Source: Cepaea nemoralis (taxonomy: Eukaryota; Mollusca; Gastropoda; Stylommatophora; Helicidae). Taken from it: a DNA stretch of 64,000 nt. The translations under genes were made by a program, and so were the position numbers. Every line of letters starts with the position of its first letter. Position 1 is the stretch's first letter. The notes under the pieces were generated by a model that ran no database searches, was not told the origin of the DNA, and saw only the letters and a program-made list of their open reading frames with translations. This document shows, piece after piece, positions 43,261 to 54,944 of this stretch. The stretch spans positions 641,001 through 705,000 of the forward strand of contig JACEFZ010011112.1 of NCBI GenBank assembly GCA_014155875.1, written 5' to 3'.

Positions 43261-44362
43261 TTGTGTACCACCAGTTATTTCTGATAGATGCCTCCCGTCC
43301 AGCATGGAGGATAGGCAGTTGAGCTGTTAAGGCCTCTGGAATGTTTATGTTTGTGGCTATGGTTTGCTTTCACATATTCCTCATGTTGGACTGGTAGTTC
43401 ATGGTTCTGCCGTCCAGCTACTGAGTTAAGTGCGTGAAGTGACACTGTGAGCTGTAGATTTCATGTGGAGTGCTTTTACATCTGTCTGCGGTTGTTTGTA
43501 TTGTGAACTGCATGTTCAGAAAAATGGCGGGCGGCGGTTTCTTAACTAACTGGGTTTGCCTTATGCAGTAATGTGTGGCTGCTAGTTTTCTAGAGGCTCT
43601 GCTTCCATCGATGATGAACTGTATTTTTCATGGCGGTCTTTAGTGTTAGCATTCTGACAGCGGCCTTTTTCATAGTATACCTGTGCGGGCTATTGGTTTG
43701 TAGAGACTCCTGGTTTCCTCTTTTCATATGGGGCAGTGAGGAGCATTTTGTATGATATTCACTGGCACAGGAACGGAGCATTATGGGGCGACCGATTGCC
43801 ATGAATTTGGAACCGTGACTAACTAACTAATTTTCATATTGATGTTCCTCCATTCCATAATGTCTGACCTTCCAGCATCTTCTCTCTTGGTCTCCCACTG
43901 CCTCTCCTCCCCTCCAAATACATACTCTAGTTTGTGATGACATATTCTATCTTTCCACTTCTCATGACAAGCCCATAGATTGTGGACTGTCTTTTGATGA
44001 TGAGAGTAAATAGTTCTCTTTGTGAGTTAGCTTCTTTCAAGATATCTTCATTGCTCTTTCTATCAATCCTTGGTGTTCATTCTCATCATTCTTCTATAAA
44101 ACCACATCTCCCAAGCTTCCATATAAATCTTCATTTGTTTGCTAATTTCTGTGATTTGCTTCCATACTGTGACAGCAGGCCAATCAAAAACTAGGACATA
44201 TGGAAATCAATTCAGGAAAGATAATAATATATTGTAATATATATGGAATAATTCATTTAGATAATATAAACACTTTGGAAAGAAAATTCATTGATGGTCA
44301 CAAATAACTTGGTCTTGTTTTGTTGCTAAAAAACCTTGTGTGTCCAGAACAAAAAAACAAAT

Positions 44363-44535
44363 GTAACAACAGAGGACATACATTTGGAGCTGCTTGACTT
44401 ACAAGCAGATCGTGACCTAAAAGAGAAATTCAAGTCAGATGGAAGAATTATTTCCCAACTTGAAAAACTTTGCAGCTAAACTTTTTGGATCAACATACAT
44501 TTGTGAACAAGCATTTTCTTGCTTGAAGATCAACT
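44363..44535 (+). mobile_element. hAT-type transposase C-terminal relic
   Basis: The frame reads TTEDIHLELLDLQADRDLKE then, after a break, NFAAKLFGSTYICEQAFSCL. 'F-G-S-T-Y-x-C-E-Q-x-F-S' is the C-terminal dimerisation motif of hAT transposases (ZBED-like). One frameshift and no inverted repeats seen. Confidence 0.65.
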
Positions 44536-44734
44536 GATCTAAGAATAGGATGGCTTGGAGTTAGTTGAAGGTCTATATCCCAATGGAAGATAAAGGGTGA
44601 AAGAAGAAGAGAAGAACTGTTGATGAGAAGATGTAGAAACTGCAGTGATTTGGGTTGTAACAAGGAAGGCAGCCATAAATTGATAACACTGATAACTTCT
44701 ATACACCTGTGACACTAAACAAACTGGACAGCAC

Positions 44735-45105
44735 ATACACCTTCCTTTGAATATAAATGTTTTAGCCGGGTTCTAAGAATATCTTCGATATAGAAAAGAA
44801 CAAATGCATCCATATGACAAGATCTGAATACTGAAGAAAGTTGGCTACTAAAGACGGTAAAGCAAAGAAAATGTATATATTTTGGTCACTTGAAACGTCA
44901 TGAAAGTTTGGAGAGAACATTAATGGAGGGGTATATACCCAGGAAGAGAGGAAGAGGAAGGCCTAAGAGAAGATGGGTGCAGGATGTGGCAGATGATCTT
45001 CATATGGGTGTATTGGACACGGGACATCTTGCATATGATTGAGAAGTTTTCCAGAAAGTTGTTATGGGAGCGAGGTTCTGCAGAGGACATGCTACTGAAT
45101 GAATG
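44735..45105 (+). mobile_element. LINE 3' fragment, (GAAT)n tail
   Basis: It reads FGHLKRHESLERTLMEGYIP, RGRGRPKRRWVQDVADDL and EVFQKVVMGARFCRGHATE; ends CTACTGAATGAATGAG. It is the same family as 4776-5430 and less decayed. Confidence 0.7.
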
Positions 45106-45273
45106 AGTAATAACTTCTACCAATCTGAGTTGTAGGGGAATTGTGGACTGTTATTGATAATGATCTTCTTCCTCATCTTTTTCTTGCATTCTGTCTCATA
45201 CTTCGATTCTGACTTCAAATATGAACATTCACGTTGTTTTGAGTGCATCAAGAGCTCCAAACAGATCTTTAAC

Positions 45274-46859
45274 TGAGGTTTCTCAGAGATGAACAGTATA
45301 ATATTCGATTTAATAATGAAGGACCACCAATTTTGAAGATGGAGGTTCGAAATGTTCTTAAACATATGAAAGCTGGCAAGGCCCCCCAGTTCAGATAACA
45401 TCACAACAGAAATGATTAAAGCTTTAGAAGAATATGGAATAGATCAAGTCACCAGACTGCTGAACTCATTATATGATACTGGACATATACCTTCTGAATT
45501 ATGTAATTCTGAATTTATTGCAATCCCAAAGAAATCAGGAGCCTTGGAATGTGATCAACATAGAACAATTAGTATAATGAGTCACATCACAAAGATTTTG
45601 CTACGAATTATCATGCAAAGAGTGAGGAAGAAAATACAACCTGAAATAGGGGAAGAACAATGTGGGTTTGTAGAAGGAAAGGGTACAGTAAATGCTGTGT
45701 ATATGCTGCGTTCAGTTATTGAACGTTCTATAGAAGTAAACAAAGATATACATCTTTGCTTTATTGACTACACAAAGGCTTTTGATAGAGTTAGACATGT
45801 CAACATGGTAGATATGCTTGCAGATCTACAAATTGATGGGAAAGACATTAGACTTATAAAAAACATATATTGGAAACAACAAGCTGCCATAAGGATTGAT
45901 AATGAAGTGGGACAATATCAGCCTATTAAGAGAGGTGTTAGGCAGGGATGTGTAATGTCTCCAGATCTTTTTTCCCTATACAGTGAAAATATTTTCAGAA
46001 ATGTAGAAGATATAAATGGAATCAGCATTGGAGGACGAAACATCAATAACATTAGATATGCAGATGATACAGTATTGATTGCAGACAATGAGCAGGATCT
46101 GCAACAATTAGTAGATGCGGTTGTTGCACACAGTGAACAACTGGGATTAGAATTAAATTGTAAAAAGACACAGATTATGGTCGTCACTAGGAAGAACGAA
46201 ATACCACAATGTAATATACAAGTAAATGGGAATATTCTTCAACAAGTGAATCGGTACAATTATCTCGGAACAGTCATAACATCTGATGGGAGATGCCTTG
46301 TAGAGATTAGAACAAGAATCGCCATGGCGAAAGTAGCCTTTAGCAAGATGAAAAACATACTGACCAATAAAAAGATGTCAATTGAAACGAGAAAAAGAGT
46401 GTTGAGGGGATCCATAGAGCCTGTTCTTTTGTATGGATGTGAAACTTGGACAATTAGCAGTCAAGCTGAAAAACATCTGATGGCTGCAGAAATTTGGTTT
46501 CTGAGGAAAATGCAAAGAGTACCATGGACAGACAGAAAAACCAATGACCAAGTACTACAGGAGACAAATGAAAATCGTAAACTGATTAGAGAAATTAGAC
46601 GTAGACAGTCAAAATTGTTTTTTGGACATGTTATGAGAAGAAATGGATTGGAGAACTTAGTGACAACTGGCAAGATCGAAGGGAACAGACCAAGGGGAAG
46701 ACCGAGAAGTAAATACCTGGATGGCTTGACCACATGGCATGGTTGAGACAGGAACACTGAGCTGATCCACGACTCTGGTGATCAAGTGAAATGACGAGTC
46801 ATGACCGCCTACGCTTTCTGGCATGGCACATGATTGATTGATTGATTGAGGTTTCTCAG
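45274..46859 (+). mobile_element. 5'-truncated RTE-like LINE with target duplication
   Basis: The body at 45287-46846 lies between copies of TGAGGTTTCTCAG (45274-45286 and 46847-46859). It holds the RT domain and C-terminal tail but no endonuclease, and ends TGATTGATTGATTGAT. The short tandem tail and lack of poly(A) fit the RTE clade. Relics of the same family are at 3030-3160 and 49938-50165. Confidence 0.88.
45288..46746 (+). CDS. Reverse transcriptase of the RTE-like LINE (partial)
   Basis: Homology starts at LRDEQYNIRFNNEGPPIL (45288) in one frame, has a one-base gain in the C run at 45381-45386, and then runs as 444 codons from 45412. Motifs: FIDYTKAFDRV (catalytic D), RGVRQGCVMSPDLFSLY, NIRYADDTVLIA (YADD), LGLELNCKKTQ, YNYLGTVI, LLYGCETW and NRPRGRPRSKYLDGL. 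The N-terminal endonuclease is missing owing to 5' truncation. The 'FIPKKSGALECDQHRTIS' block is also present. Confidence 0.92.
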
Positions 46860-46923
46860 CACCAGAATTGTACTCAAAAGAGTTTTGTGCAGATAATGAT
46901 AGTTCCAAACGAATGCTTTCCTA

Positions 46924-48385
46924 GTTATACCATTGTCAAGTTTCCTCAATGTGTATCCAGTAGCAGTGACTTTTCTAGTTCTACCGTGGTCAAGTTTCCT
47001 CAATGTGTATCCAGTAGCAGTGACTTCTCTAGTTATACCATGGTCAAGTTTCCTCAGTGTATATCCAGTAGCAGTGACTTCTCTAGTTATACCATGGTCA
47101 GGTTTCCTCAGTGTGTATCCAGTAGCAGTGACTTCTCTAGTTATACCATGGTCAGGTTTCCTCAGTGTGTATCCAGTAGCAGTGACTTTTCTAGTTCTAC
47201 CATGGTCAAGTTTCCTCAGTGTGTATCCAGTAGCAGTGACTTTTCTAGTTCTACCATGGTCAAGTTTCCTCAGTGTGTATCCAGTAGCAGTGACTTTTCT
47301 AGTTCTACCATGGTCAAGTTTCCTCAATGTGTATCCAGTAGCAGTGACTTCTCTAGTTATACCATGGTCAAGTTTTCTCAGTGTGTATCCACTGGCAGTG
47401 ACTTCTCTAGTTATACCATGGTCAAGTTTCCTCAGTGTGTATTCAGTAGCAGTGACTTCTCTAGTTATACCATGGTCAAGTTTCCTCAGTGTGTATCCAG
47501 TAGCAGTGACTTCTCTAGTTATACCATGGTCAAGTTTCCTCAATGTGTATCCAGTAGCAGTGACTTCTCTAGTTATACCATGGTCAAGTTTCCTCAGTGT
47601 GTATCCAGTAGCAGTGACTTCTCTAGTTATACCATGGTCAAGTTTCCTCAGTGTGTATCCAGTGGCAGTGACTTTTCTAGTTCTACCATGGTCAAGTTTC
47701 CTCAATGTGTATCCAGTGGCAGTGACTTTTCTAGTTCTACCATGGTCAAGTTTCCTCAGTGTGTATCCAGTGGCAGTGACCTTTCTAGTTCTACCATGGT
47801 CAAGTTTTCTCAGTGTGTATCCAGTGGCAGTGACCTTTCTAGTTCTACCATGGTCAAGTTTCCTCAGTGTGTATCCAGTGGCAGTGACTTTTCTAGTTCT
47901 ACCATGTTTAAGTTTCCTCAGTGTGTATCCAGTGGCAGTGACTTCTCTAGTTCTACCATGGTCAAGTTTCCTCAGTGTGTATCCAGTGGCAGTGACTTTT
48001 CTAGTTCTACCATGGTCAAGTTTCCTCAGTGTGTATCCAGTGGCAGTGACTTTTCTAGTTCTACAATGGTCAAGTTTCCTCAGTGTGTATCCAGTGGCAG
48101 TGACTTTTCTAGTTCTACCATGATCAAGTTTTCTCAGTGTGTATCCAGTGGCAGTGACTTTTCTAGTGATACCATGGTCAAGTTTTCTCAGTGTGTATCC
48201 AGTGGCAGTGACTTTTCTAGTGATACCATGGTCAAGTTTTCTCAATGTGTATCCAGTGGCAGTGACTTTTCTAGTTCTACCATGGTCAAGTTTTCTCAGT
48301 GTGTAACCAGTGGCAGTGACTTTTCTAGTTCTACCATGGTCAAGTTTCCTCAATGTGTATCCAGTGGCAGTGACTTCTCTTCACC
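46924..48385. repeat. 54-bp minisatellite, about 27 copies
   Basis: Unit CAAGTTTCCTCAGTGTGTAT + CCAGTAGCAGTGACTTCTCT + AGTTATACCATGGT. Two main subtypes cluster: GTAGCAGTGACTTCTCTAGTTATACC in the first half and GTGGCAGTGACTTTTCTAGTTCTACC in the second. The period of 18 codons leaves long frames open on both strands (period VKFPQCVSSSSDFSSYTM); these are by-products. Confidence 0.93.
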
Positions 48386-48714
48386 TCTTGGTTCATGTGT
48401 ATTTGTTGTTCTCTTCATGAGCTCCACATTGGGGATTCTGTCACACCAGTTTAGTACTTCTATTTGTGCAGGTACTATTTCATGAATGTTGTTTTTTTAT
48501 TAGTAATCATGCTGGTCATTTGGTCATTCTCCATGTTTTTTTATCTATACAATAGTGGTGATTTAACATTAGAATATAATATTCTAAGTTTGGTGCTAGA
48601 TTTAATTTTAATTTGATTTCCACAAATGTCCTAGTGCTACTCTTTCCTTTTGTTTTCTTAATTTAATATCCTTATCTATTCTACCAACTGGTCTACGTTG
48701 CTACCTAATTATGC

Positions 48715-48905
48715 CACCTGAAGTGAGGTTTTACTAAGGGATATTGGCTTATAACTGTCTTGATTTATTCTCATTATCTTTGTCTTTTTCTTATAAATGT
48801 CATTAGCGAAGTCCAGATCATCAAGCTGCTTTGTCAGGAGAGTGTGTTGAATTCCATTTCTGGCATTGCTTGTTGCCTTCATAAGCCAGTCTGTAGTCAG
48901 TAAGA
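48715..48905 (-). mobile_element. LINE RT palm fragment
   Basis: On the - strand: SNARNGIQHTLLTKQLDDLD then FANDI and KTKIMRIN. 'Q-L-D-D-L-D-F-A-x-D' is the RT block around the catalytic aspartates in a common marine LINE group. Strongly decayed. Confidence 0.6.
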
Positions 48906-48914
48906 ACAGTATGT

Positions 48915-49183
48915 TTTTTTTTCCTGCGTTTCCATCCTGTTTCAGGATATTGTGGTCAACACCAGCATCTTTCAGCTGTATGTTGACTCCTAGGCTAGAT
49001 TACGCTCATCAGCACGCCACGGCTTTCTGAGCGACTGGCTCCATACTCTCATAAGTCACTGGCGTGACTCGAACCACTTCTAATTCTCGCGCGCTCACAT
49101 CAACCACGAGAGTATTCTCTTCATGAGAATACTCATTATTTATATTAATACTAATTCGCTAACCCCTCCGCCAGGGAGCCGGC
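48915..49183 (-). mobile_element. SINE family S3 copy, reverse orientation
   Basis: Flanked by AGTAAGAACAGTAT and AGTAAGAATAGTAT, a likely 14-bp target duplication with one change. On the - strand it has GCGCGCGAGAATTAGAAGTG then GTTCGAGTCACGCC as B box, CAGTCGCTCAGAAAGCC and GATGCTGGTGTTGACCACAA. It carries an extra hairpin (GAGTATTCTCTTCATGAGAATACTC) at the head side. Confidence 0.7.
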
Positions 49184-49439
49184 TCAGTAAGAATAGTATA
49201 GATGACAGAAATAATTCCTGTCTCAATTCTGTTCTTATTTCAACTACCACAGTTATATCAGACAGTATTTACTGTAAAACACTCTTCCCCACTTATTTCC
49301 TTAACTTTTTCCATTCCAGACAGTTATAACTTTAATTCCTTCTTAACCAGGCTGTTTGTTATTTCAAAATAATAGTAGCCAGGAACAGAAAAAGGAAAGG
49401 TTTACAAAACAACTGACAGCTAATAAAGATGAAGTTATT

Positions 49440-49545
49440 TAAAACAGCCCAGAGGTACAGACACCAGATGGAGGCACCAACATTCGTTGGCCATGTTACG
49501 AGAAAAGGAAAACCACTTCTTGAACTCACACTAAACTGACCCAAT
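49440..49545 (+). mobile_element. Possible LINE tail fragment
   Basis: Short open stretch TFVGHVTRKGKPLLELTLN resembles the 'F-G-H-V-x-R-x-G-L-E-x-L' segment of LINE tails. Too short to be sure. Confidence 0.3.
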
Positions 49546-49937
49546 TTCTCTGTCGAATGATTTTTTCAAATCTTTTCTTTGGCAGTTGTCATTTTTTCAC
49601 ATCAGTTATTGATTTTCAACATTTGGTTTGCATGAACTGGTTCATGAGAGTCAGCTCTCAGCTGTGTCACTTCTTTCTGTCTTCTGATTTTCCAAAGCAA
49701 TTTTATGTTTAGACAATTTTGCTATTAGTTTCCTCATTTATATATTTTATTATACAATGTAGTCAGTTCTATGCCAGCCACCTTCTGAGAGGCAGGTTTG
49801 AGCTCAGGGCCATACAAGTTACCACCAAGACTTGAGTGGCAGGGTAGAGCTTAGGGCCATACCAAGTTAGGAAAACGGATCCCACCAATACTTGAGATTG
49901 ATAGGGATTGAGCGCTGTCTTGGTGAACAGTTGCACT

Positions 49938-50165
49938 AACTTCTATGGTTTCTATCTTCATCAAGTGCCCTGACAGCTGGCATAGGCGTTCATGTCTCTC
50001 CACAGATCTCAGTCATCGGTGTTCTGGATCAACTGCTGATGATATTCCTCCATGCCACTGTTTCAGTCCATCCAGCATCATTTCCCTTGGTCTGCCTCTG
50101 TCTTTCTTCCCCTTGATCTTTCCACTTGTCAGAATGTTGTCCAATGCCTTTCTTCTCATTACATG
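49938..50165 (-). mobile_element. RTE-like LINE 3' fragment
   Basis: On the - strand: RRKALDNILTSGKIKGKKDR, GRPREMMLDGLKQWHGGISS then LRSVERHERLCQLSGHLMK, colinear with the tail at 46640-46830. Confidence 0.75.
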
Positions 50166-50289
50166 AGGAAATAAAACTGTTTGTCTATTTATTATTGTTG
50201 TATATAGTTTCTGGTTTGAATAGCCTCATTCAGGCAATCGTCATTAGTGACTCTAGCAATCCAAGGAACTTTTTAAGATCCTTGAGAAG

Positions 50290-51490
50290 ATAGGATGTCC
50301 ACCCAGCCTATTAAGTCTCGTGAAATCATTTCACAAAAATATGCAAGGGACCATTTTATTTGTTGGCTCAAAAACCCAGTCATTCAGCATTGGAGTAAAG
50401 CAGGGCCGCGTGCTTGCTCCTACACTTTTAGGTATCTTCTTCGCCGTTCTCTTAAGGCAGGCATTGACGACTGCCACTGAAGGCATATACCTCCATACAA
50501 GATCTGATGGCAAACTTTTTAACTTATCAAGACTCAAGGCAAAGATCAAAATAAAATCAAGATGCACAAGATAACTTCTTTTTGCAGACAATGCAGCACT
50601 GACTACTCATGCAGCAGAAGATCTGCAACGGCTCATAGATCGTTTTGCAGCTGATGCAAAGACTTTGGGCTCACCATCAGCCTAAATAAAACACAGGTGA
50701 TGGAACAAGATGCTGTCCGCCTCCATCAATCAAAATTTCTAATTACGAATTGAAGGTCGTCCACGAGTTTGTGTATTTGGGGTTGACAATATTGGATAAT
50801 CTTTCATTAGAGACAGAAATCAACAGACGAATTGGAAAGGCAGCCACAACACTTTCCAGGCTAACTAAGACAGTTTGAGAGAATAATAGACTAACAGAGC
50901 GTACAAAAGTTCAAGTATATAAAGCGTGTGTTGTTAGCACACTACTCTAAGGTTCTGAATCCTGGACTTTGTACTCATGACAGGGAAGAAAGTTGAATTC
51001 CTTCCATATGAGATGTCTGAGGCGTATCCTGGGCATGTCGTGGAAAGACCACATAACAAACAAACACGTGCTTGAAAGAGCGGATATTACCACAGTGCAC
51101 TCCCTCCTCAAGCAGAGACGCCTCCGGTGGCTGGGCCACGTATCTCGAATGGAGGATGAACATATTCCCAAAGATCTCCTATACGCAGAACTAGCCACAG
51201 GGAAGAGGCCAACCATGATACTGTGTTCAACTGTGATATAGGGATGTGTGTAAACATGATATGAAAACCCTGGGCATATATCCAGACACGTGGGAAAGAC
51301 TTGCAACAGATGTTCCTGGAGAAGAGATGTACGAAATGAACTTGTGCTCTTTTGAGCGCAATCTGATACAACAAACTGAGGATAGGAGGCACAGGAATAA
51401 AATGCAGTCAGTTACTGCAAGACCAGCCTCGTCTTACAGATGCGGAAACTGTGACAGAGATTGTCACTTACTATGCAGTCACCAACGGTT
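50290..51490 (+). pseudogene. Decayed LINE RT with C-terminal zinc finger
   Basis: Broken frames in order: KSQSFSIGVKQGRVLAPTLL-like RT block (~50370), LLFADNAALTTHAAEDLQRL (~50578), ISLNKTQVM, YLGLTILDNLSLETEINRRI, then MRCLRRILGMSWKDHITNKH, LLKQRRLRWLGHVSRMEDEH, DVCKHDMKTLGI and YRCGNCDRDCH (zinc-finger-like). The first part of the ORF and the endonuclease are absent. At least six stops or shifts. The same LINE group ends at 57896-58280. Confidence 0.85.
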
Positions 51491-51840
51491 ACACCAGGCC
51501 TCCTAAATCCAGTGAGCAATAGCCTACGATGGGTAGCGTTGTGATATTCTGTTGTGATAATTTGGTGTGTCCAGTGTGTGCCGCGTGGTTACACACCCGC
51601 TTCACACGCGTGATCCGGGACTGTTTCCGGATCCGGTCAGGGATATGCACTACTGACGAGCTCAAATGAGGGCAAAACTCAAGTATAGTGCTTCCATATT
51701 GACGTGGATAGGCCTTAGGTTCATACCAGAATGCGATCGGCGTTGCCAGTAGTGGGTTGTGCTCAATATTTAAATTTCAAATCCCGAAACAACCACATAA
51801 TCAATTGATTATTGCTCACTGGATTTAGGAGGCCTGGTGT
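51491..51840. repeat. 30-bp perfect inverted repeat around a 290-bp spacer
   Basis: 51491-51520 (ACACCAGGCC ... AGTGAGCAAT) is the exact reverse complement of 51811-51840 (ATTGCTCACT ... GGCCTGGTGT). The left arm is the end of the LINE coding region above. The spacer holds the first copy of the 255-bp direct repeat. Confidence 0.9.
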
Positions 51841-52176
51841 TCCTTGCCAGTGAGAAGTCCTGATCGTTCGGGTCCCATCGATTGACGGACGTCGGTCGCG
51901 GCGATTGGGCAATCTTGAGCATAGCCTACGATGGGTAGCGTTGTGATGTTCTGTTGTGATAATTTGGTGTGTCCAGTGTGTGCCGCGTGGTTACACACCT
52001 GCTTCACACGCGTGATCCGGGACTGTTTCCGGATCCGGTCAGGGATATGCACTACTGACGAGCTCAAATGAGGGCGAAACTCTAGTATAGTGCTTCCATA
52101 TTGACGTGGATAGGCCTTAGGTTCATACCAGAATGCGATCGGCATTGCCAGTAGTGGATTGTGCTCAATATTTAAA
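51519..52176. repeat. Direct repeat pair of about 255 bp (SINE-like)
   Basis: 51519-51772 and 51921-52174 agree except for about six substitutions; offset 402 bases. Each starts ATAGCCTACGATGGGTAGCG, includes CCGGGACTGTTTCCGGATCCGG (palindromic) and ends TGTGCTCAATATTTAAA. GTGCCGCGTGGTTACACACC may be tRNA-derived, but I could not set a B box. Between them (51841-51918) is reversed LINE 3' sequence. Confidence 0.8.
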
Positions 52177-53045
52177 CTTGAAACCAGTTTATTTTCATAC
52201 ATATATTGTCCCTTTATTTCTCAACATAATTTCCACCAACATTGATGCACTTATCCCATCATTTTATCAGTCCTTCCAAACCGGCTGCATAGAACTGCAT
52301 GTTCTGTTTTCTAAACCACGTTTTCACTTCACATTCAACTTCGGCGTCATTCGCGAAATGTCTCCCGCCAAGGTGGGTTTTCGGTGGACCAAAAAGGTGG
52401 AAATCGCTAGGGGCTAAGTCGGGGCTGTAAAGTGGTTGTTCCAGAACTTCCCACCTTGGTTAATTTTCTCCTGAGTTAATTGAGCCGTATGTGGTGTGGC
52501 ATTGTCATGAAGAAGCAACACTAGTCAGCAGTCCTGGACGTTTTCTTTGAATTGCATCATGAAGCATCGATAGAACTTCACAATACGATTCAGAATTCAC
52601 ATTGTCACCTTTCTTCTTGAAATTGGTTGAAAGCACTCCTTGACAATCCCAGAACACTGTCAGCATAACCTTCCCTGTTGATGGCATAACCTTGAATTTT
52701 TGGACACAAGGCGAAGAAAGATGTTTCCATTGCATTGAAGCACGCTTTGATTCGGGCTGGTAGTCAGCATAAAGAAGAAGCATTTCCTAATGAATGTCCT
52801 TTGCAGGCAGTCCTTTTTCCCACAAAAACGCACAACAGCACGTTGCTCTTCGGTTGTACACTCCGTAAGTACAGTCACCATTTTGTTTATGCGCTGAGCA
52901 AGTGCATAAGACACCTAGCGCCACCTGACGAACGGGAATATAAAGTTTGATGTTGCTGTCACCTAATGACACCTGTAGAGAACACTAACTACATTTACCT
53001 GCCATCCCACAGAACTGTGTGACTTACTTATTGACTCACTCCCGT
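52177..53045 (-). mobile_element. Mariner element, internally deleted
   Basis: On the - strand: right inverted repeat CACGGGAGTGAGTCAATAAG + TAAGTCACAC (ends 53045), ATG at 52881, N-terminal helix-turn-helix start MVTVLTECTTEEQRAVVRF, a large in-element deletion near 52790, then YADYQPESKRASMQWKH, VFWDCQGVLSTNFKKKGDN and HDNATPHTAQ (last two catalytic D). The first catalytic D is lost with the deletion and a frameshift follows. The left inverted repeat is absent; the element stops at CTTGAAACCAG where it meets the direct repeat. Closely related to the relics at 32829-33409. Confidence 0.85.
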
Positions 53046-53284
53046 GTTTAAAAAAAACTTATTTTTCTGCTTTTCATTTCCCACTACCTTTCATCTCCAT
53101 ATAAAAACTCAAAGAAGGAAATATCCTTTTCCACACAACACACATCCTTTCACATCCTTCACAGCTTTACAGTTTAAACTTTATGATCATGAACTGGCCA
53201 GGTAACAAATAGCACAGTATGTGTAGATGGTGACCAAATCATGACTGAAATATATTCATTTTCTCCACATACCATGCTACACAG

Positions 53285-53385
53285 TGATGGCTTGTGTCAA
53301 TGATGAAGAGAATGAGGTGGAAATTGAGGAGGACGAAGAATGGGAAAAAGAACTGCTTCAAGAAATAATGGAACTGAATAATTAA
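53285..53385 (+). CDS. SYAP1: SYAP1 exon I, possible alternative terminal exon
   Basis: The acceptor CCATGCTACACAG ends at 53284. TG completes a Val codon with the base left by exon H; then MACVNDEENEVEIEEDEEWE and KELLQEIMELNN, then TAA at 53383-53385. The phase equals that of exons H and J, and EEWEKELLQEI parallels EEWEKELQQEL of exon J. No in-phase donor is present before the stop, so inclusion would end the protein here and skip J. No AATAAA is seen close downstream. It may be an unused duplicate. Confidence 0.6.
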
Positions 53386-53929
53386 TTTCCTTGAGGTTAA
53401 AAAGCTTGTTGTGGAAATGGGTAAATACACCAGGAGGGTGAAAAAACATGTTTCTTTCAATCTTCTGATGCCAGTTGGGGTTGCTGGTTGTGGAGTCCAC
53501 ATTAATTATCCTAGTTGAAAATAATGGGAACAAAAGATCCCTGGAAAAATGTATCTACCTGGCCATAACGGTTCTTATAATTTCAGCTTGTTTCATTTTC
53601 TTTTGTAGTTTGTTGGTGGTTTTAAATATTTCTTGGTAAAGAATAACTGTTTAACCTTTATGTAACAAACCCATTTACTTTTCCTTTTTGTGTTAAATTA
53701 TTTTAATTGTGGGTCAGGTTGGGTGAATTGTTGTCTTTACATACATTAGCGAGTTCTCCACATTATGCCAGTGACTGATGAGGTGTCTGGTAAGATTCTT
53801 GTTTCTGCAGGGAAGGTACACTTAACTAAAAACAAATGTCAGCAATCACACTAGAGATCTATTTAAATTAAAAGCTATGTTTGTTTGAGGCCACATCATG
53901 AGATTTCCATATAATGGTATAGTAATCTT

Positions 53930-54300
53930 TAGTGTACAAATAACTCTGAGATTGTTTTGGAGGAACATAAAGAGATGTACAGAAAATGTTATAATAACTT
54001 GAACTGTAGGGATGATGATTGTAAAGAACATAAAGAGATGTACAGAAAATGATATGATAACTTGAGTTGTGGGGAGGGAGAGAGTGAAGAAGATAAAGAG
54101 ATGTACAGACAATGTTATGATAACTTCAGCTGCAGAGAGAGAGAGAGTGATGAACATAAAGAGATGTTCAGGAAACTCTATGATGACTTGAGGGAACATA
54201 TAGAGATGTTCAGAAAATTCTGTGCTGACTTGGAGGAACATAAAGAATACACAGACAATGTTATGATAACTTGAACTTTGGCAAGGGAAAGAGTGACAAA
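53930..54300. repeat. Degenerate tandem repeat, GAACATAAAGAGATGT(A/T)CAG unit
   Basis: About eight units of 42 or 60-70 bases. On the + strand much of it is open and repetitive (EHKEMFRKLYDDL, DKEMYRQCYDNF), with stops at 54051 and 54271. The preserved reading of the units could reflect past coding, but no exon boundaries or homology are seen. Confidence 0.75.
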
Positions 54301-54489
54301 CACAAAGAGATGTTCAGGAGACTCTGTGATGACTTGGTTGGAACACAGTGAGATCTTCAGTGAACTCCATGGTGGGGGGTGCTGTGAACAGATTTGTGGA
54401 AAACCACTAAGACAACATTACAAACACATAACTTTCTAAGTGGTTAAATACACGGTGGAGGTTGTGGTAGATTCTTCTATTTTGTTTTG

Positions 54490-54780
54490 TTTCCTCGCTT
54501 TGATCTTGAGTGTAGTCCACGCACGTTCTACTACTGCTAGTTGCTACCACTATGGTGTACATGGGACAGATGTTTGCACATGGATTAGCTTTCTCTATTA
54601 CCAGTATCCCCCCTCCATCTTCTGAGGTACTATTAATTTATGTAGCCAGGTCAAGGATGAGAAATCAACAATTTAGTCCAACTTACCAGTCTAGGGGGTT
54701 GAACCCGCTATCGAGCCATTAGCGAACTGGAAGTTTAAGTGTAAGCTCTCGTATCCTTTCAGCTTTGCTGACCTCAGGAA
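54490..54780 (-). mobile_element. SINE family S2 copy, reverse orientation
   Basis: The - strand begins GAGGTCAGCAAAGCTGAAAG, has GATAGCGGGTTCAACCCCC and ends CTACACTCAAGATCAAAGCG. About 75% similar to 23155-23455. Confidence 0.7.
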
Positions 54781-54944
54781 ACCAGATTGTTTTAGTATGC
54801 TCTGACCAAATGTAAACAATTATGAGAACACATTACACAGTGATTGGGATTCACAGAAAAGTCAATCACAGATCGTGTATTACTTAGAATCGAAAGTGTA
54901 TAATTATTAGGAATAAACTGGCACTCATAAGAAAGCCTAAGGCT

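Larger units (their letters stand above)
32634..53284 (+). other. SYAP1: SYAP1 intron H to I
   Basis: A 20.6-kb interval with mariner relics, an LTR element, hAT and LINE fragments and a minisatellite, all listed. The stretches 33412-33860, 43260-44360, 48390-48710, 49190-49430 and 49560-49930 show no clear family, though 49750-49900 has an internal near-duplication of CTTAGGGCCATACCAAGTTA-like sequence. Confidence 0.6.

Noticed and set aside
46809..48485. Open frames of 396-547 codons
   Set aside because: By-products of the 54-bp minisatellite; strict 18-residue period, no homology and no splice context.
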